Shown here: in pieces, positions 42,934 through 52,623 of the stretch
Layout: every line of letters starts with the position of its first letter
Position numbering within the stretch: position 1 is the stretch's first letter
DNA from: Pyxidicoccus sp. MSG2
GTDB lineage: Bacteria > Myxococcota > Myxococcia > Myxococcales > Myxococcaceae
Assembly: GCF_026626705.1 (NCBI RefSeq)
Contig: NZ_JAPNKC010000001.1
Coordinates: 806,001-870,000, forward strand
Length of the DNA stretch: 64,000 bases
Direction of reading: 5' to 3'
Position numbers and translations under genes: made by a program
Notes under the pieces: model-generated
What the model saw: only the letters and a program-made list of their open reading frames with translations
Database searches by the model: none
Told to the model about the DNA's origin: nothing

Positions 42934-43560
42934 ATGGCCGTGCTCGAACCCGAGGCCCTCCGAGCCGAAGTGCTGCGCGGGAAGCTCCGCGGCGATGCGC
43001 TCATGGCGTTGCTGGAGTCACTGCCACCCGCCGAGCGCGATGCCTGGGTGGAGCGCCTGCTGGGACTCCCCCCCGCGCCCGGCATGGAGCACACGGGAGA
43101 AGGCGAGCTCATCGGCCACCACGCGAGCGGCGTGGGCGCCCTGCTCCAACTCATCCGCGACGTGCCCATCCGCGCCACCGACGTGTTCGTCGACGTCGGC
43201 TCCGGACTCGGCAAGGCCACGCTGCTGGTGCACCTGTTGACGGGGGCGACGGCGGTGGGGCTGGAGCTCGAACCCGCGCTGGTCGACGCCGCGCGACGGC
43301 ATGCCGAAGGCCTGGGCCTCACCGGCGTCACGTACGTGCACGGGGACGCGCGGCAATCCGTGCCGGAAGGCACCGTCTACTACCTCTACCTGCCCTTCAC
43401 CGGCGGAGCGCTCGAGGCGGCCATGGCGCGCCTGGAAGCGGCCACGCGTGGGCGCACGGTGGTGGTGTGCACGCTCGGGCTCGACCTGTCGCGCTGGCCG
43501 TGGCTGCGCGCTCGCGAGTCCTCCGACTTCTGGACGTGCATCTACGACCGCGTGCCCTGA
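42934..43560 (+). CDS. class I SAM-dependent methyltransferase (DOT1-like binding motif)
   Basis: A 208-residue protein. The SAM loop FVDVGSGLGKATLLVHLLTG, followed by AVGLELEP and ARRHAEGLG, is typical of class I methyltransferases and close to the DOT1-type pattern. The later motif is VYYLYLPFTGG. The N-terminal 60 residues are helical. The methyl acceptor cannot be told, and nothing in the neighbourhood points to one. The start gives a normal N-terminus and lies 76 bp from the divergent gene. Confidence 0.75.
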   Translation: MAVLEPEALRAEVLRGKLRGDALMALLESLPPAERDAWVERLLGLPPAPGMEHTGEGELIGHHASGVGALLQLIRDVPIRATDVFVDVGSGLGKATLLVHLLTGATAVGLELEPALVDAARRHAEGLGLTGVTYVHGDARQSVPEGTVYYLYLPFTGGALEAAMARLEAATRGRTVVVCTLGLDLSRWPWLRARESSDFWTCIYDRVP

Positions 43561-43568
43561 AATGCGAA

Positions 43569-43596
43569 GGGACGGGAGCGTCTCCGCCCCCGTCCC
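43569..43596. terminator. hairpin between convergent genes
   Basis: GGGACGGG (43569-43576) and CCCGTCCC (43589-43596) form an 8-bp stem with a 12-base loop between the methyltransferase stop and the M35 peptidase stop. No T-run. Confidence 0.45.
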
Positions 43597-43620
43597 CGCG
43601 AATCACTTCACGCCGTCAGC

Positions 43621-44718
43621 TCAGTTCTGGGCCGGCGTGTTCTCCGCGAAGTACTCGTGGCTGTCGGCGTTATCCAGCGCCTGGGCCGGGTTGGAGAGGG
43701 CCAGCGACTTCGCGCCACTCTGGCCGTAGACGTGGTCGTCCGTGCCTGCCACCGCGGTGAAGTGGCTCATCTCGTGGATGAGCGTGCCACCCTTGGAGTC
43801 GGTGCCCGTCATCGGCGCGGACCAGAAGGCCTTGCACACGTAGATCTTGTACGGCTGCGCCGGGTAGACGTAGGCGTAGTAGGTCTTCTTGCAGCCGCAG
43901 TCGACGGTGACGGGCTTGGTGTCGAAGGCGTCCTTGATGGCCACGAAGTGCGTCTTCGCGGTGTTCCACCCGCTCGACGAGAAGGCCCCGAACCAGGTGG
44001 TGTAGCGCGGCGTGCCCGACGGCGTGCCCGCCAGGTAGGTGTTCGCGCCGTTCGCCATGGTGCTGGCGGCGTTGAGCGCCTGGAGGGCGGTGGCCTGCTG
44101 GGTGGCGTCACACTTGCTGTACGTCACCGCGCCCAGGGTCACCGTCCCGCCCGGAGCCGCCGCGGCCTCGCGGTCGACATTGGCGCGGCCCTCCACCCAC
44201 ACGTCCACGCTGTTGGAGGCGAACGCGGCCACCGAGCCGTGCGGCTGCGCGGCGTAGCTCACGCGGTAGCTGCCCGTGCGCGACAGGTCATAGAAGTCCG
44301 ACAGCGCCACCGTGCGCGTCAGCGTCTCACCGGGGGCCAGCGTGAGGTAGTCGCTGTCCACCGGGGCCGGGCGCTTGTAGTGCGGGCCCGTGAAGGCGAC
44401 GGCCGCGCCGTCCACCGTGACATCGAACAGCGCCTCCTCCACGTCGTCCGCAGGGGTGTTCCACTTGAGCAGCCGCGCCGCGCGGGAGCCGTCGTTGCGC
44501 AGGGTGACACTGACGAGGACGTCCTCGCGAGCGCTCAGCGCCGCCTTCGGCACCGACAGGCTCACGGAGATGCTGCCGGCCTCGACCGCGTCGGGCGAGG
44601 TGACCTGCGCGTCGCCCGCGGGGGTCTGGTCCTCGGGCGCCGCGCACGCACCGAGGAGGGACGCGCCAACCAGCCACCCGGCCAGCCAACGAGAGGAGAC
44701 GCGAAGCTGCTTGCTCAT
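43621..44718 (-). CDS. M35-family (aspzincin) metalloendopeptidase lipoprotein
   Basis: A 365-residue lipoprotein (signal RWLAGWLVGASLLGAC). A beta-rich region of about 130 residues precedes the catalytic domain. The zinc motif is HEMSH (His315, His319), followed by GTDDHVYG, matching the deuterolysin/peptidyl-Lys endopeptidase family in which a downstream Asp is the third ligand. Several Cys (KCDAT, DCGCKK, VCKAF) could form disulfides. ATG 44718 follows AAGGAAG. It probably digests proteins outside the cell or in the periplasm. Confidence 0.88.
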   Translation of the reverse strand: MSKQLRVSSRWLAGWLVGASLLGACAAPEDQTPAGDAQVTSPDAVEAGSISVSLSVPKAALSAREDVLVSVTLRNDGSRAARLLKWNTPADDVEEALFDVTVDGAAVAFTGPHYKRPAPVDSDYLTLAPGETLTRTVALSDFYDLSRTGSYRVSYAAQPHGSVAAFASNSVDVWVEGRANVDREAAAAPGGTVTLGAVTYSKCDATQQATALQALNAASTMANGANTYLAGTPSGTPRYTTWFGAFSSSGWNTAKTHFVAIKDAFDTKPVTVDCGCKKTYYAYVYPAQPYKIYVCKAFWSAPMTGTDSKGGTLIHEMSHFTAVAGTDDHVYGQSGAKSLALSNPAQALDNADSHEYFAENTPAQN

Positions 44719-45060
44719 GTGGGGGCTTCCTTGTGTGGGGAGTGGCCCGGTGGCGGCGGGGACGCAGCCGGGGTGGGCCACCTGGAGCAAGCTTCGCGCC
44801 AGCTTCCCGCCTGTGAGGGAACGCGGGTTTGGCGAGCCTCACGCGTCACACTGGAGCACCCTCGCACCACGCCGGACGCAAAGGAAGTTTGCAATCCGGG
44901 GGCGCTGGCGACGAATCCCCAGTGGTATCAGACGTTTGGCCGGAGCAGTGGGTGACCTGAAACAGGTCGGCTTCCCGTCCCACGCTTGCAACAGCCCCAC
45001 GTTCGGCGCGCTGCGCCCGGGAGCCGCGCCCAAGGCACGGCCCCCGGCGGAGTCACGGCC
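44719..45060. other. 342-bp gene-free region
   Basis: No convincing gene or tRNA is seen. It should carry the leftward promoter of the M35 peptidase gene and the 3' end of the acyl-CoA dehydrogenase transcript. A perfect small palindrome GACCTG-AAA-CAGGTC lies at 44954-44968 and could be an operator or a short stem. Confidence 0.45.
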
Positions 45061-46203
45061 TCAGAAGCCGTAGAGCTTGGAGAGGATCTCCTTCATCACC
45101 TCGGAGGTACCACCGCCGATGGTGATGAGGCGCACGTCCCGCCACATGCGGGCGATGGGCGTCTCCTCGATGTAGCCCATGCCGCCGAAGAACTGCTGGC
45201 AGTCGTAGGCCACGCGCTGGGCCAGGTCTCCGGCGAACAGCTTCGCCATGGAGATCTCCTTCACCGCGGGGACCTCCTTGCGGTCATACGTGTCCACCGC
45301 GTGGTAGGTGAGCCGCTTCGCCGCTTCGATGGCCGTCAGGTGCTCCACGAACTTGTGGCGCCACACCTGGAACTTCAGCAGCGGCCGGCCGAACGCCTCG
45401 CGCTCGGTGCCGTAGCGGATGGAGTCCTCCACCATCCGCTCCATGCCCGCCACGGTGGTGATGGCCCCCACCAGGCGCTCGCCCTGGAAGTTGGTCATGA
45501 TGGAGTAGAAGCCCTCGTTCTCCTCGCCCAGCACGTAGCGGGCGGGGATGCGGCAGTCCTCGAAGTAGAGGATGGCCGTGTCCGAGGACAGGTTGCCCAC
45601 CTTGTCCAGCTTCTTGGAGACGCCGAAGCCCTTCACGTCCGTGGGGAACGTCACCAGGGAGATGCCGCCGTAGCCCTCCCCGCCCGTGCGCACCGCCAGG
45701 GTGATGAAGTCCGCCCGCGTGCCATTGGTGATCCACATCTTCGAGCCGTTGATGACGTAGTCATCCCCGTCCCGGCGCGCCGTCGTCTTGATGCTGGCCA
45801 CGTCCGAGCCACAGCCCGGCTCGCTCACGCCCAGCGCGGCGATCTTCTCGCCCTTGAGCGCCGGCTCGAGGAACTCGCGCTTCTGCTCGTCCGTTCCAAT
45901 CTCGTTGATGATGGGCGTGGCCATCTGGCTCTGCACCAGCAGCGCCATGTTGACGCCCGCGTTGTAGCTGCGCGCCAGCTCCTCCGCGAAGGCCGTCACG
46001 TACCAGTAGTCCAGCCCGCTGCCGCCGTACTTCGGGTCGTGGTTGATGCCCAGGAAGCCCAGCTCCCCGCACTTCTTGAACAGCTCCTTCGGGAAGATAC
46101 CCGCCCGGTCCCACTCCAGGCCGTGCGGCGCCATCTCCTTCTCGACGAAGGCTCGCACCGACTTGCGAAAGGCCTCGTGCTCCTCGGTGAACGGATTGGG
46201 CAT
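45061..46203 (-). CDS. acyl-CoA dehydrogenase
   Basis: A 380-residue FAD enzyme that introduces the 2,3 double bond into acyl-CoA. Family motifs include [22 protein letters not shown] glycine-rich helix contacts ([14 protein letters not shown]), the FAD strand [17 protein letters not shown], and the C-terminal [12 protein letters not shown] and [11 protein letters not shown]. Chain-length preference is not clear. A palindrome 34 bp upstream of the ATG is shared with the SCP2 gene, suggesting control by a fatty-acid-responsive repressor. Confidence 0.94.
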   Translation of the reverse strand: MPNPFTEEHEAFRKSVRAFVEKEMAPHGLEWDRAGIFPKELFKKCGELGFLGINHDPKYGGSGLDYWYVTAFAEELARSYNAGVNMALLVQSQMATPIINEIGTDEQKREFLEPALKGEKIAALGVSEPGCGSDVASIKTTARRDGDDYVINGSKMWITNGTRADFITLAVRTGGEGYGGISLVTFPTDVKGFGVSKKLDKVGNLSSDTAILYFEDCRIPARYVLGEENEGFYSIMTNFQGERLVGAITTVAGMERMVEDSIRYGTEREAFGRPLLKFQVWRHKFVEHLTAIEAAKRLTYHAVDTYDRKEVPAVKEISMAKLFAGDLAQRVAYDCQQFFGGMGYIEETPIARMWRDVRLITIGGGTSEVMKEILSKLYGF

Positions 46204-46235
46204 GCGCGTCCTCGATCCTCGGCAGGGGGGAAAGG

Positions 46236-46253
46236 ATTGATTCTTGAGTCAAT
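46236..46253 (-). promoter_or_regulatory. operator candidate, acyl-CoA dehydrogenase gene
   Basis: ATTGATTCTTGAGTCAAT is an 18-bp interrupted palindrome. Its core TTGATTCTTGAGTCAA differs at only two positions from the site at 54196-54211 before the SCP2 gene. It sits 33 bp upstream of the ATG, where a TetR-type repressor would block transcription. Confidence 0.6.
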
Positions 46254-46419
46254 AACAGGCACTTCCGGAGGCCACAAGCGCGGGGGATGTCCTACCCGGG
46301 TGGGGTTTTCCCCTCGGAGAAGGGCCACGCGACGGCTCGTGTCGATTTCGCCTGCTTGCTCACTCCCCGGGTGTTAAACACCCCCCGTTCGGAGATAGTC
46401 CGTGTTGCGGAGTATCTTC

Positions 46420-46447
46420 TTGACAGACAGTATAGGGCCTGTAGTTT
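46420..46447 (+). promoter_or_regulatory. sigma70-like promoter of the RND efflux operon
   Basis: A perfect TTGACA (46420-46425), 16-bp spacer and TAGTTT (46442-46447) lie about 84 bp upstream of the adaptor GTG start. The region is noticeably A/T-rich for this genome. Confidence 0.55.
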
Positions 46448-46530
46448 CCGGGCCGCAGACTTTCCATAGCAGCAGCCGGTGCGGCCCTCCCCAGGGAGTG
46501 GGTGCGCGGACCGGCAGGAGCAGGACGACC

Positions 46531-47625
46531 GTGATTCGACGCATGTGGATGGCCGCGGTGCTGGCGGCGGTGGTGACGACGGGTTGCGCCAAGGGCCATG
46601 ACAAGCCGGCCCTTCCGGCGGAGCAGGGCCCCGCGGCGCTGGGTGTGAAGGCCATTGCCCCGGCGACGGAGCTGGGCGCCAACGTCACCCGCGTGACGGG
46701 CCAGGTGCGCTCCAAGCAGGAGGCCACGCTGAGCGCGCAGGCCACCGGCACCCTCGCGAAGATGAACGCGAAGGTGGGCGACAAGGTGAAGAAGGGCCAG
46801 GTGCTGGCCGTCCTCGACACCTCGAACGTGGCCATCGGCGTGGAGCAGGCGCGCGCGGTGAAGGCCGCGGCGGACGCGGGGCTGCAGTTGGCCACCAACA
46901 ACCTGGAGCGCGTGCGCAAGGTGGCCGAGGGCGGTGGCATGGCCGCCGCGGGCCTGGACCAGGCGGAAATCGGCCAGAAGCAGGCGGCCGCCGCCGCGGC
47001 CCAGGCCGGCGCGGCGCTGAAGATGGCCGAGGAGACCCTGCGGGACATGGCCATCATCGCCCCCTTTGACGGCGTCATCACCTCGCGCCAGAAGAACATC
47101 GGCGACACGGTGGCGATGGTGCCGGTCACGCCCATCTTCACGCTGGTGGACATCCAGGGCCTGGAGGTCCGCGCCCTGGTGCCCGAGTCCGTGGTGGACA
47201 AGGTGAAGCCGGGCAGCAAGACGCAGGGCACGGTGAGCCCCAGCGGCATGCGCTTCGACGTGCAGATCGCCACGGTGGGCTCGGTGGTGGACACCACCAA
47301 CCGCACCGTCGAGGTGCTGGCGGACGTGGTGGGCGAGACGGCCTCGCCGCTGCGCCCCGGCGCCCTGGTGGAGCTGGACTTCTCCTCCGTGGGCGAGGCC
47401 GACGACAAGGGCCTGTTCCTCCCCGCCCAGGCCGTCAACGCCAAGGGCCAGCAGGGCTTCGTGTGGGTGGTGCAGGACGGCACGGTGCGCAAGCGCGACG
47501 TGCGCGTCGAGCGCGTGCTGCCCGGTTACGTCCGTGTCCTCCAGGGCCTGGGCGCCGACGAGCGCGTGCTCGCCGACTCCTCCCTGGACGTGAAGGAGGG
47601 CACGGCCGTCCGCGTTGTGCAGTGA
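46531..47625 (+). CDS. RND efflux periplasmic adaptor (membrane fusion) lipoprotein
   Basis: A 364-residue HlyD/AcrA-family protein. GTG 46531 gives a lipoprotein signal (MWMAAVLAAVVTTGC). Features in order: barrel-sandwich half ATGTLAKMNAKVGDKVKKGQVLA, an Ala-rich alpha hairpin (about 100-160), lipoyl return IIAPFDGVITSRQKNIGDTV, the beta-barrel and the membrane-proximal domain. It bridges the inner-membrane pump to an outer-membrane channel, which is not encoded here. It begins the operon adaptor-pump-MarR. Confidence 0.93.
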   Translation: MIRRMWMAAVLAAVVTTGCAKGHDKPALPAEQGPAALGVKAIAPATELGANVTRVTGQVRSKQEATLSAQATGTLAKMNAKVGDKVKKGQVLAVLDTSNVAIGVEQARAVKAAADAGLQLATNNLERVRKVAEGGGMAAAGLDQAEIGQKQAAAAAAQAGAALKMAEETLRDMAIIAPFDGVITSRQKNIGDTVAMVPVTPIFTLVDIQGLEVRALVPESVVDKVKPGSKTQGTVSPSGMRFDVQIATVGSVVDTTNRTVEVLADVVGETASPLRPGALVELDFSSVGEADDKGLFLPAQAVNAKGQQGFVWVVQDGTVRKRDVRVERVLPGYVRVLQGLGADERVLADSSLDVKEGTAVRVVQ

Positions 47626-47664
47626 CGCCTGCCCTCCCCCCTTCGACTTCTTGGGAGCTCCTGA

Positions 47665-50600
47665 ATGAGCCCGCTTAAAACCTTCATCACCCGCCCCATC
47701 TTCACCGCCATGCTGATGCTGGCGGTGGTGGTGTTCGGCATCAATGCCTATCCGCGCATCGGCGTGGACCAGTTCCCCGACGTGGACTTCCCCGTCGTCA
47801 CCGTGACGACGGTGCTCCCGGGCGCGGACCCGGAGACGATCGAGAAGAACGTCAGCGACCCGCTGGAGGAGGCGCTCAACACGCTCAACGGCGTGGAGCA
47901 GCTGCGCTCCGTCAACGTGGAGAACGTGTCGCAGATCATCGTCCGCTTCACCCTGGGCACCAAGGTGGACGTCGCCGCGCAGGACGTGCGTGATCGCGTG
48001 CAGGCCACCCTGCGCAAGCTGCCGGCGGAAATCGAGACGCCGGTGGTGGAGAAGTTCGACATCGGCGCGGCGCCCATCATGACGCTGTCCTTGTCCGGCC
48101 CGCTGCCCATCGAAACGCTGACCAAGACGGCCGAGGACGTGGTGAAGCCGGCGCTGCAGCGTCAGGCGGGCGTGGGCAGCATCGACGTGACGGGTGGCCG
48201 CGAGCGGGAAATCCAGCTCGTGGTGGACCCGGAGCGGCTGCGCGGCTTCGGGCTGGCCATCAGCGACGTGAGCCAGGCGGTGAAGGCCCAGAACCTGGAC
48301 GTGCCGGGTGGCCGCACCATGGACAGCGGCCGCGAGCGCGTGGTGCGCCTCACGTCCGAGGTGAAGAGCGTGGAGGAGGTGCGCAACCTCATCATCGCCA
48401 GCCCCAACGGCGCGCCCGTGCGCGTGCGCGACGTGGCGGACGTGGTGGACGGCCCCGCGGAGGCGCGCTCGGGCGCGAAGTACGCGGACCGCAGCGCCGT
48501 GGCCATGGTGGTGCGCAAGCAGTCCGGCGCCAACACGGTGCAGGTGGCGGAGCTGGTGAAGGAGTCGCTGGGCGAGCTCAACAGCAAGCTGCCCGAGGGC
48601 GTCAAGGTGGAGCTGGTGACGGACGGCGCGAAGTTCATCCGCTCGTCCATCGCCGCGGTGCAGTTCGACCTGGTGCTCGGCGGCATCCTCGCGGTGATCA
48701 TCGTGCTGGTGTTCCTGCGCAACGTGAACTCCACGCTGGTGGCGGCGATTGCGCTCCCGGTGTCGGTGGTGGGCACGTTCGCCGTCATGGCGGCGCTGGG
48801 CTTCACCTTCAACATCATCACGATGCTGGCGCTGACGCTGTCCATCGGCCTGCTCATCGACGACGCCATCGTGGTCATCGAAAACATCGTCCGCCACCTG
48901 GAAGAGGGCAAGACGCCCATGCAGGCGGCGCTGGAAGGGGCCGGTCAGATTGCCCTGGCGGTGCTCGCGGTGACGCTGGCCATCGTCGCGGTGTTCATCC
49001 CCGTGGCCTTCATGGACGGGACGATGGGCATGTTCTTCTACCAGTTCGGTGTCACGGTGGCCGTGGCGGTGATGATCTCCTACGCCGTGTCCATGACGCT
49101 GACGCCCATGCTGTCGTCGCGCATGCTGCGCCACCACGGCGCGCCCACCGGCCTGTCCGCGGTGGTGGAGAAGGTGCTGGTCGGCACGGAGAACGGCTAC
49201 CGCAAGGTGCTGGCGGCCATCCTCCGGCGCCGGGCGCTGACGCTGGTGGTGGCGGTGGGCGTGCTCTTCGCCACCTTCGGCATGGCGCGCTTCCTGAAGT
49301 TCACCTTCATCCCCGAGCAGGACAACGGCAACATCAAGCTGGCGGTGGAGCTGCCCATCGGCTCGACGCTGCAGGAGACGCAGGTGGAGCTGGACCTGCT
49401 GTCCGCGCAGGTCCGCGCGCTGCCCGGCATCGCCTCCACCTTCTCCACCGTCGGTGGCGGTGTGCAGGAGGAGGTCCACAAGGGTGAAATCATCATCAAC
49501 CTGGTGCCGCTGAAGGAGCGCGGCTTCGGTCAGGGCGAGCTGAAGGCGTACCTGCGCCGCACCATCCACCCGCGCTCGGGCGTCAAGGCCACGGTGCAGG
49601 ACATCTCCCCGGTGGCCGGTGGTGGCAACCGCACGCAGGCGGTGCAGTTCAACCTGCGCGGCGACAACTGGCAGGACCTGGTGACGTCCGCGGAGAAGGT
49701 GCGCCAGGAGATGCTGAAGAACCCGGGCCTGGTGGACGTGGACCTCACGTACCGCTCCGGCAAGCCGCAGTACGACGTCGAGGTGGACCGCGAGCGCGCG
49801 GCCGCCCTGGGCGTGCCGGCGGCGTCGCTGGGCGCCACGCTGCGCGCCTTCCTGGGCCGCGACAAGTTCGCGGACTACCGCGAGGGCGGCGACACGTACG
49901 AGGTGAAGCTGCGGCTGCCGGAGGAGACGCTGGCCTCCGCGGACGCGCTGGGCAAGCTCACCGTGCGCGCGCCGAGCGGGCAGCTGGTGGAGCTGCGCAA
50001 CCTGGCGAAGATCACCCCGGCTGACGGCCCGGTGCAGATCGACCGCGAGTCGCAGAAGCGGCAGATCACCCTGCTGGCCAACCTGAACAGCGGCTACGCG
50101 CTGAGCGAGGCCATCGCCTTCATGAATGGCTACGCGTCGAAGGAACTGCCCAAGACGGTCATCTACGACTTCGAGGGCAACGCGAAGGAGCTGGGCAAGT
50201 CGATGGCGGCATTCGGCTCCGCGCTGCTCCTGGGAATCATCCTCATCTACATGATTCTGGCGGCGCAGTTCGAGAGCCTCATCCACCCCTTCACCATCAT
50301 GATGTCGCTGCCCTTCGCGCTCATCGGCGCCATCGGCGCGCTGCTCATCACCGGGCAGGCCATGTCGATGTTCGCCCTCATCGGCATCATCATGCTCATG
50401 GGTCTGGTGGTGAAGAACGGCATCCTCCTGGTGGACTTCACCCTGCAGCTTCGCGAGCAGGGGAAGACGGCCACCGAGGCACTGCTGGAGGCCGCCCCGG
50501 TCCGTCTGCGGCCCATCCTGATGACGACCATCGCGATGATCGCCGGCATGATTCCGGTGGCGGTGGCCCGCGGCGACGGCGCGGAGACGCGCGCGCCCAT

Positions 50601-50814
50601 GGCCATCACCATCATCGGCGGCCTCGTCACCTCCACGTTCCTCACGCTGGGCGTGGTGCCGGTGGTGTACTCGCTGATGGACCAGCTCACGCAGAAGTTC
50701 AAGCGCCGCCGGGGTCCGGGCATGGCCCCGGGCACGGGGACGCCGCACGCGGTGGGCCCGCATGGTGAGACCCAGCCGGGGGTCGCCGCGGCGGCCCGTG
50801 TGGAGACGGCTTGA
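47665..50814 (+). CDS. RND efflux pump (AcrB/HAE family)
   Basis: A 1,049-residue inner-membrane proton/drug antiporter with the usual 12 membrane helices and two periplasmic loops. Proton-relay residues are in place: Asp399-Asp400 in TM4 (GLLIDDAIVVIENI) and Lys917 in TM10 (VVKNGILLVDF). The N-terminus FITRPIFTAMLMLAVVVFG is typical. It follows the adaptor by 39 bp. Its stop TGA shares a base with the next start (TGATG). Substrates cannot be predicted. Confidence 0.96.
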   Translation: MSPLKTFITRPIFTAMLMLAVVVFGINAYPRIGVDQFPDVDFPVVTVTTVLPGADPETIEKNVSDPLEEALNTLNGVEQLRSVNVENVSQIIVRFTLGTKVDVAAQDVRDRVQATLRKLPAEIETPVVEKFDIGAAPIMTLSLSGPLPIETLTKTAEDVVKPALQRQAGVGSIDVTGGREREIQLVVDPERLRGFGLAISDVSQAVKAQNLDVPGGRTMDSGRERVVRLTSEVKSVEEVRNLIIASPNGAPVRVRDVADVVDGPAEARSGAKYADRSAVAMVVRKQSGANTVQVAELVKESLGELNSKLPEGVKVELVTDGAKFIRSSIAAVQFDLVLGGILAVIIVLVFLRNVNSTLVAAIALPVSVVGTFAVMAALGFTFNIITMLALTLSIGLLIDDAIVVIENIVRHLEEGKTPMQAALEGAGQIALAVLAVTLAIVAVFIPVAFMDGTMGMFFYQFGVTVAVAVMISYAVSMTLTPMLSSRMLRHHGAPTGLSAVVEKVLVGTENGYRKVLAAILRRRALTLVVAVGVLFATFGMARFLKFTFIPEQDNGNIKLAVELPIGSTLQETQVELDLLSAQVRALPGIASTFSTVGGGVQEEVHKGEIIINLVPLKERGFGQGELKAYLRRTIHPRSGVKATVQDISPVAGGGNRTQAVQFNLRGDNWQDLVTSAEKVRQEMLKNPGLVDVDLTYRSGKPQYDVEVDRERAAALGVPAASLGATLRAFLGRDKFADYREGGDTYEVKLRLPEETLASADALGKLTVRAPSGQLVELRNLAKITPADGPVQIDRESQKRQITLLANLNSGYALSEAIAFMNGYASKELPKTVIYDFEGNAKELGKSMAAFGSALLLGIILIYMILAAQFESLIHPFTIMMSLPFALIGAIGALLITGQAMSMFALIGIIMLMGLVVKNGILLVDFTLQLREQGKTATEALLEAAPVRLRPILMTTIAMIAGMIPVAVARGDGAETRAPMAITIIGGLVTSTFLTLGVVPVVYSLMDQLTQKFKRRRGPGMAPGTGTPHAVGPHGETQPGVAAAARVETA

Positions 50815-51392
50815 TGCGACGGCCGGACGACAAGCCGGCCCTGCGCGTGGAGCCGCTCGCCGTCACGGGCGAGCCGGAGCATGAACTCGTCGAGGAGGGA
50901 GGCCTGTCGGATGAGGGCCTTCCTCCCGAGGTGGACGTCGATGCGTCCACCGAGGAGTCCCGCCGGCTGCATGAGCTCATCATCCAGCTCGGGCGGTACC
51001 GCTCACTGAGGGACCCGCTCCACGGCATCTGCGAGAACCACCAGCTCACCCCCACGCAGATCCACGCGCTGATGTGGCTGGGGAACGACGGCCCGACGAA
51101 CGTGGGCGTGCTCGCGCAGCGCATCGGCATCACCAAGAAGACGATTACGGGCGTGGTGGACCGGCTGGAGCACATGAACCTGGTGGAGCGCGCCAGGGAT
51201 GCCGAGGACCGACGCGCCGTCGTCGCGCGGCTCACCGAGCGGGGTGAGGCGCTGTATCACCAGATCAACCGCAGCGTGGACCAGGGCCTCCGGCGCGTGC
51301 TGGAGCTGCTGGAGCCCGACGACCAGGCGTCCCTGTTCGGGCTGCTGGAGCGGGTGCTGCAACGACTCGCCAGCCGAGCGCAGGCGATGTGA
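50814..51392 (+). CDS. MarR-family transcriptional regulator
   Basis: A 192-residue winged-helix protein. An acidic N-terminal extension of about 45 residues precedes the MarR core: TPTQIHALMWLG, recognition helix VGVLAQRIGITKKTITGVVDRLE, and the wing DRRAVVARLTERGE. The ATG overlaps the pump stop by one base, so it is translated from the efflux operon. It probably represses or tunes that operon, perhaps by binding near the promoter at 46420. Confidence 0.92.
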   Translation: MRRPDDKPALRVEPLAVTGEPEHELVEEGGLSDEGLPPEVDVDASTEESRRLHELIIQLGRYRSLRDPLHGICENHQLTPTQIHALMWLGNDGPTNVGVLAQRIGITKKTITGVVDRLEHMNLVERARDAEDRRAVVARLTERGEALYHQINRSVDQGLRRVLELLEPDDQASLFGLLERVLQRLASRAQAM

Positions 51393-51453
51393 GAGAGTAG
51401 GGGCGCGCGTCGGCGGGAAATCCGTCCGGCGCGCGCACTGCTTCCCGTCGCGC

Positions 51454-52623
51454 ATGCGCTCCTTCGTCATCCTCGTCGCCGGACTCGTTGCGCTGGTGGG
51501 GCCTGCTTCGGGCGCGCCCGCGGGAGCCCCGGTGTCGCCTCCTCCCTCCCCTGCCCCGCCTTCCCTGCTGGCGACACGGTGCCGGGCCTGGGCCGCCGAC
51601 CCGCGCAATCCCTGGGCGCTGGCCCACGGCATGGTGCTGGACGGGCGCGCCTTCCGCACGACAGGCGGACGGGCCGCGGCGGACGTGGTGGTGGCGGACT
51701 TCCTCCATCGGACACCCCGCGCATCCGCGGCGGCCCCTGACCTCTTCTTCGACGCGTCCACCTCGGACGGCACGCCGGTGGAACCCCACCCCGCCCTCCA
51801 GGTGAAGACGCTGCTGCTCGCCGGCTACCCGCTGTCGCAGCGCTTCGAGGCGGCGTGGGGCCCGGTGACACTCCGCGAGCTGGTGGAGGACCTGAAGCGC
51901 GACTTCAGTCCCGCGCTGGCGTCGTCCCCCGACGGCGCCTGGACGCTGGATGCGCTGTCCCAGGTGATGAAGCCGGGAGCCACCTTCCGCGATGGCACCG
52001 GCGCCACCGTGCGCTTCGACGCGGTGATGGAGACCGCGCTCACCACGCTGGAGACGGCCCACGCCGAGCTGTCGGCGGGCCTGAAGGCCGGCCGCGCCGA
52101 GGTCCCCAAGCGCGGCCAGGGCATCTACGCCCACCCCTGCGGCGGGCTGCACTTCTTCCAGGCGGTGGCCGGCTGGGCCCGCCACCCTTCCGTGCGCAAG
52201 GCCTGGCGCAAGCGGCTGGACGCGCAGGTGGACGTGCTGCTGTACCGGCTGGACTCCGAGACGCGGCAGTACGAGACGGCCCTCGCCTCCGCGCCCGCGT
52301 ACCGGCTCCCGCTGCTCGTGCAGATGCTGAAGTTCCACGGCCACCTGCTGGAGACGCTGGGCCGCTACCGGGACGACACGGGCTGGAAGCCCACGGAGGG
52401 CCAGCTCCAGACGGTGGAGCGGGCGCGCACGTACCTGGAGGGCACCGTGCGCCGGCTGGAGGCGCTGGGCGCCTTCAACGAGCTGCCGGCCATCGCCGCA
52501 CGGGAGCGCCAGCTCGCGCTGGACCTCGTGGGTGACACCTGCCACGCCGCGCACGGCGAGGCCCTGTGGAGCGGGCGAAGCGGCGCGCTCAGTGCCCCAG
52601 GCGCTTCAGGTCCTCGTCGGTGA
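51454..52623 (+). CDS. secreted protein of unknown function
   Basis: A 389-residue product with a signal peptide (MRSFVILVAGLVALVGPASG). The mature part starts with a Pro/Ala-rich stretch, then a largely helical domain. Recognisable but unassigned pieces are CRAWAADPRNPWALAHGMVL, GQGIYAHPCGGLHFFQAV and CHAAHGE. The His/Cys spacing might bind a metal, but I see no known motif. It overlaps the convergent CoA-transferase gene by 35 bp. A longer upstream frame runs through the MarR gene and is rejected. Confidence 0.7.
   Translation: MRSFVILVAGLVALVGPASGAPAGAPVSPPPSPAPPSLLATRCRAWAADPRNPWALAHGMVLDGRAFRTTGGRAAADVVVADFLHRTPRASAAAPDLFFDASTSDGTPVEPHPALQVKTLLLAGYPLSQRFEAAWGPVTLRELVEDLKRDFSPALASSPDGAWTLDALSQVMKPGATFRDGTGATVRFDAVMETALTTLETAHAELSAGLKAGRAEVPKRGQGIYAHPCGGLHFFQAVAGWARHPSVRKAWRKRLDAQVDVLLYRLDSETRQYETALASAPAYRLPLLVQMLKFHGHLLETLGRYRDDTGWKPTEGQLQTVERARTYLEGTVRRLEALGAFNELPAIAARERQLALDLVGDTCHAAHGEALWSGRSGALSAPGASGPRR

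Noticed and set aside
44954..44968. GACCTG-AAA-CAGGTC as an intrinsic terminator
   Set aside because: The stem is only 6 bp and no T-run follows on either strand, so it is kept only as a note in the gene-free region.
46360..50763. Very long open frame antisense to the RND efflux genes
   Set aside because: It mirrors real genes with clear motifs. Its translation is His/Arg/Ala-rich low-complexity, the usual artefact of reading GC-rich codons backwards.
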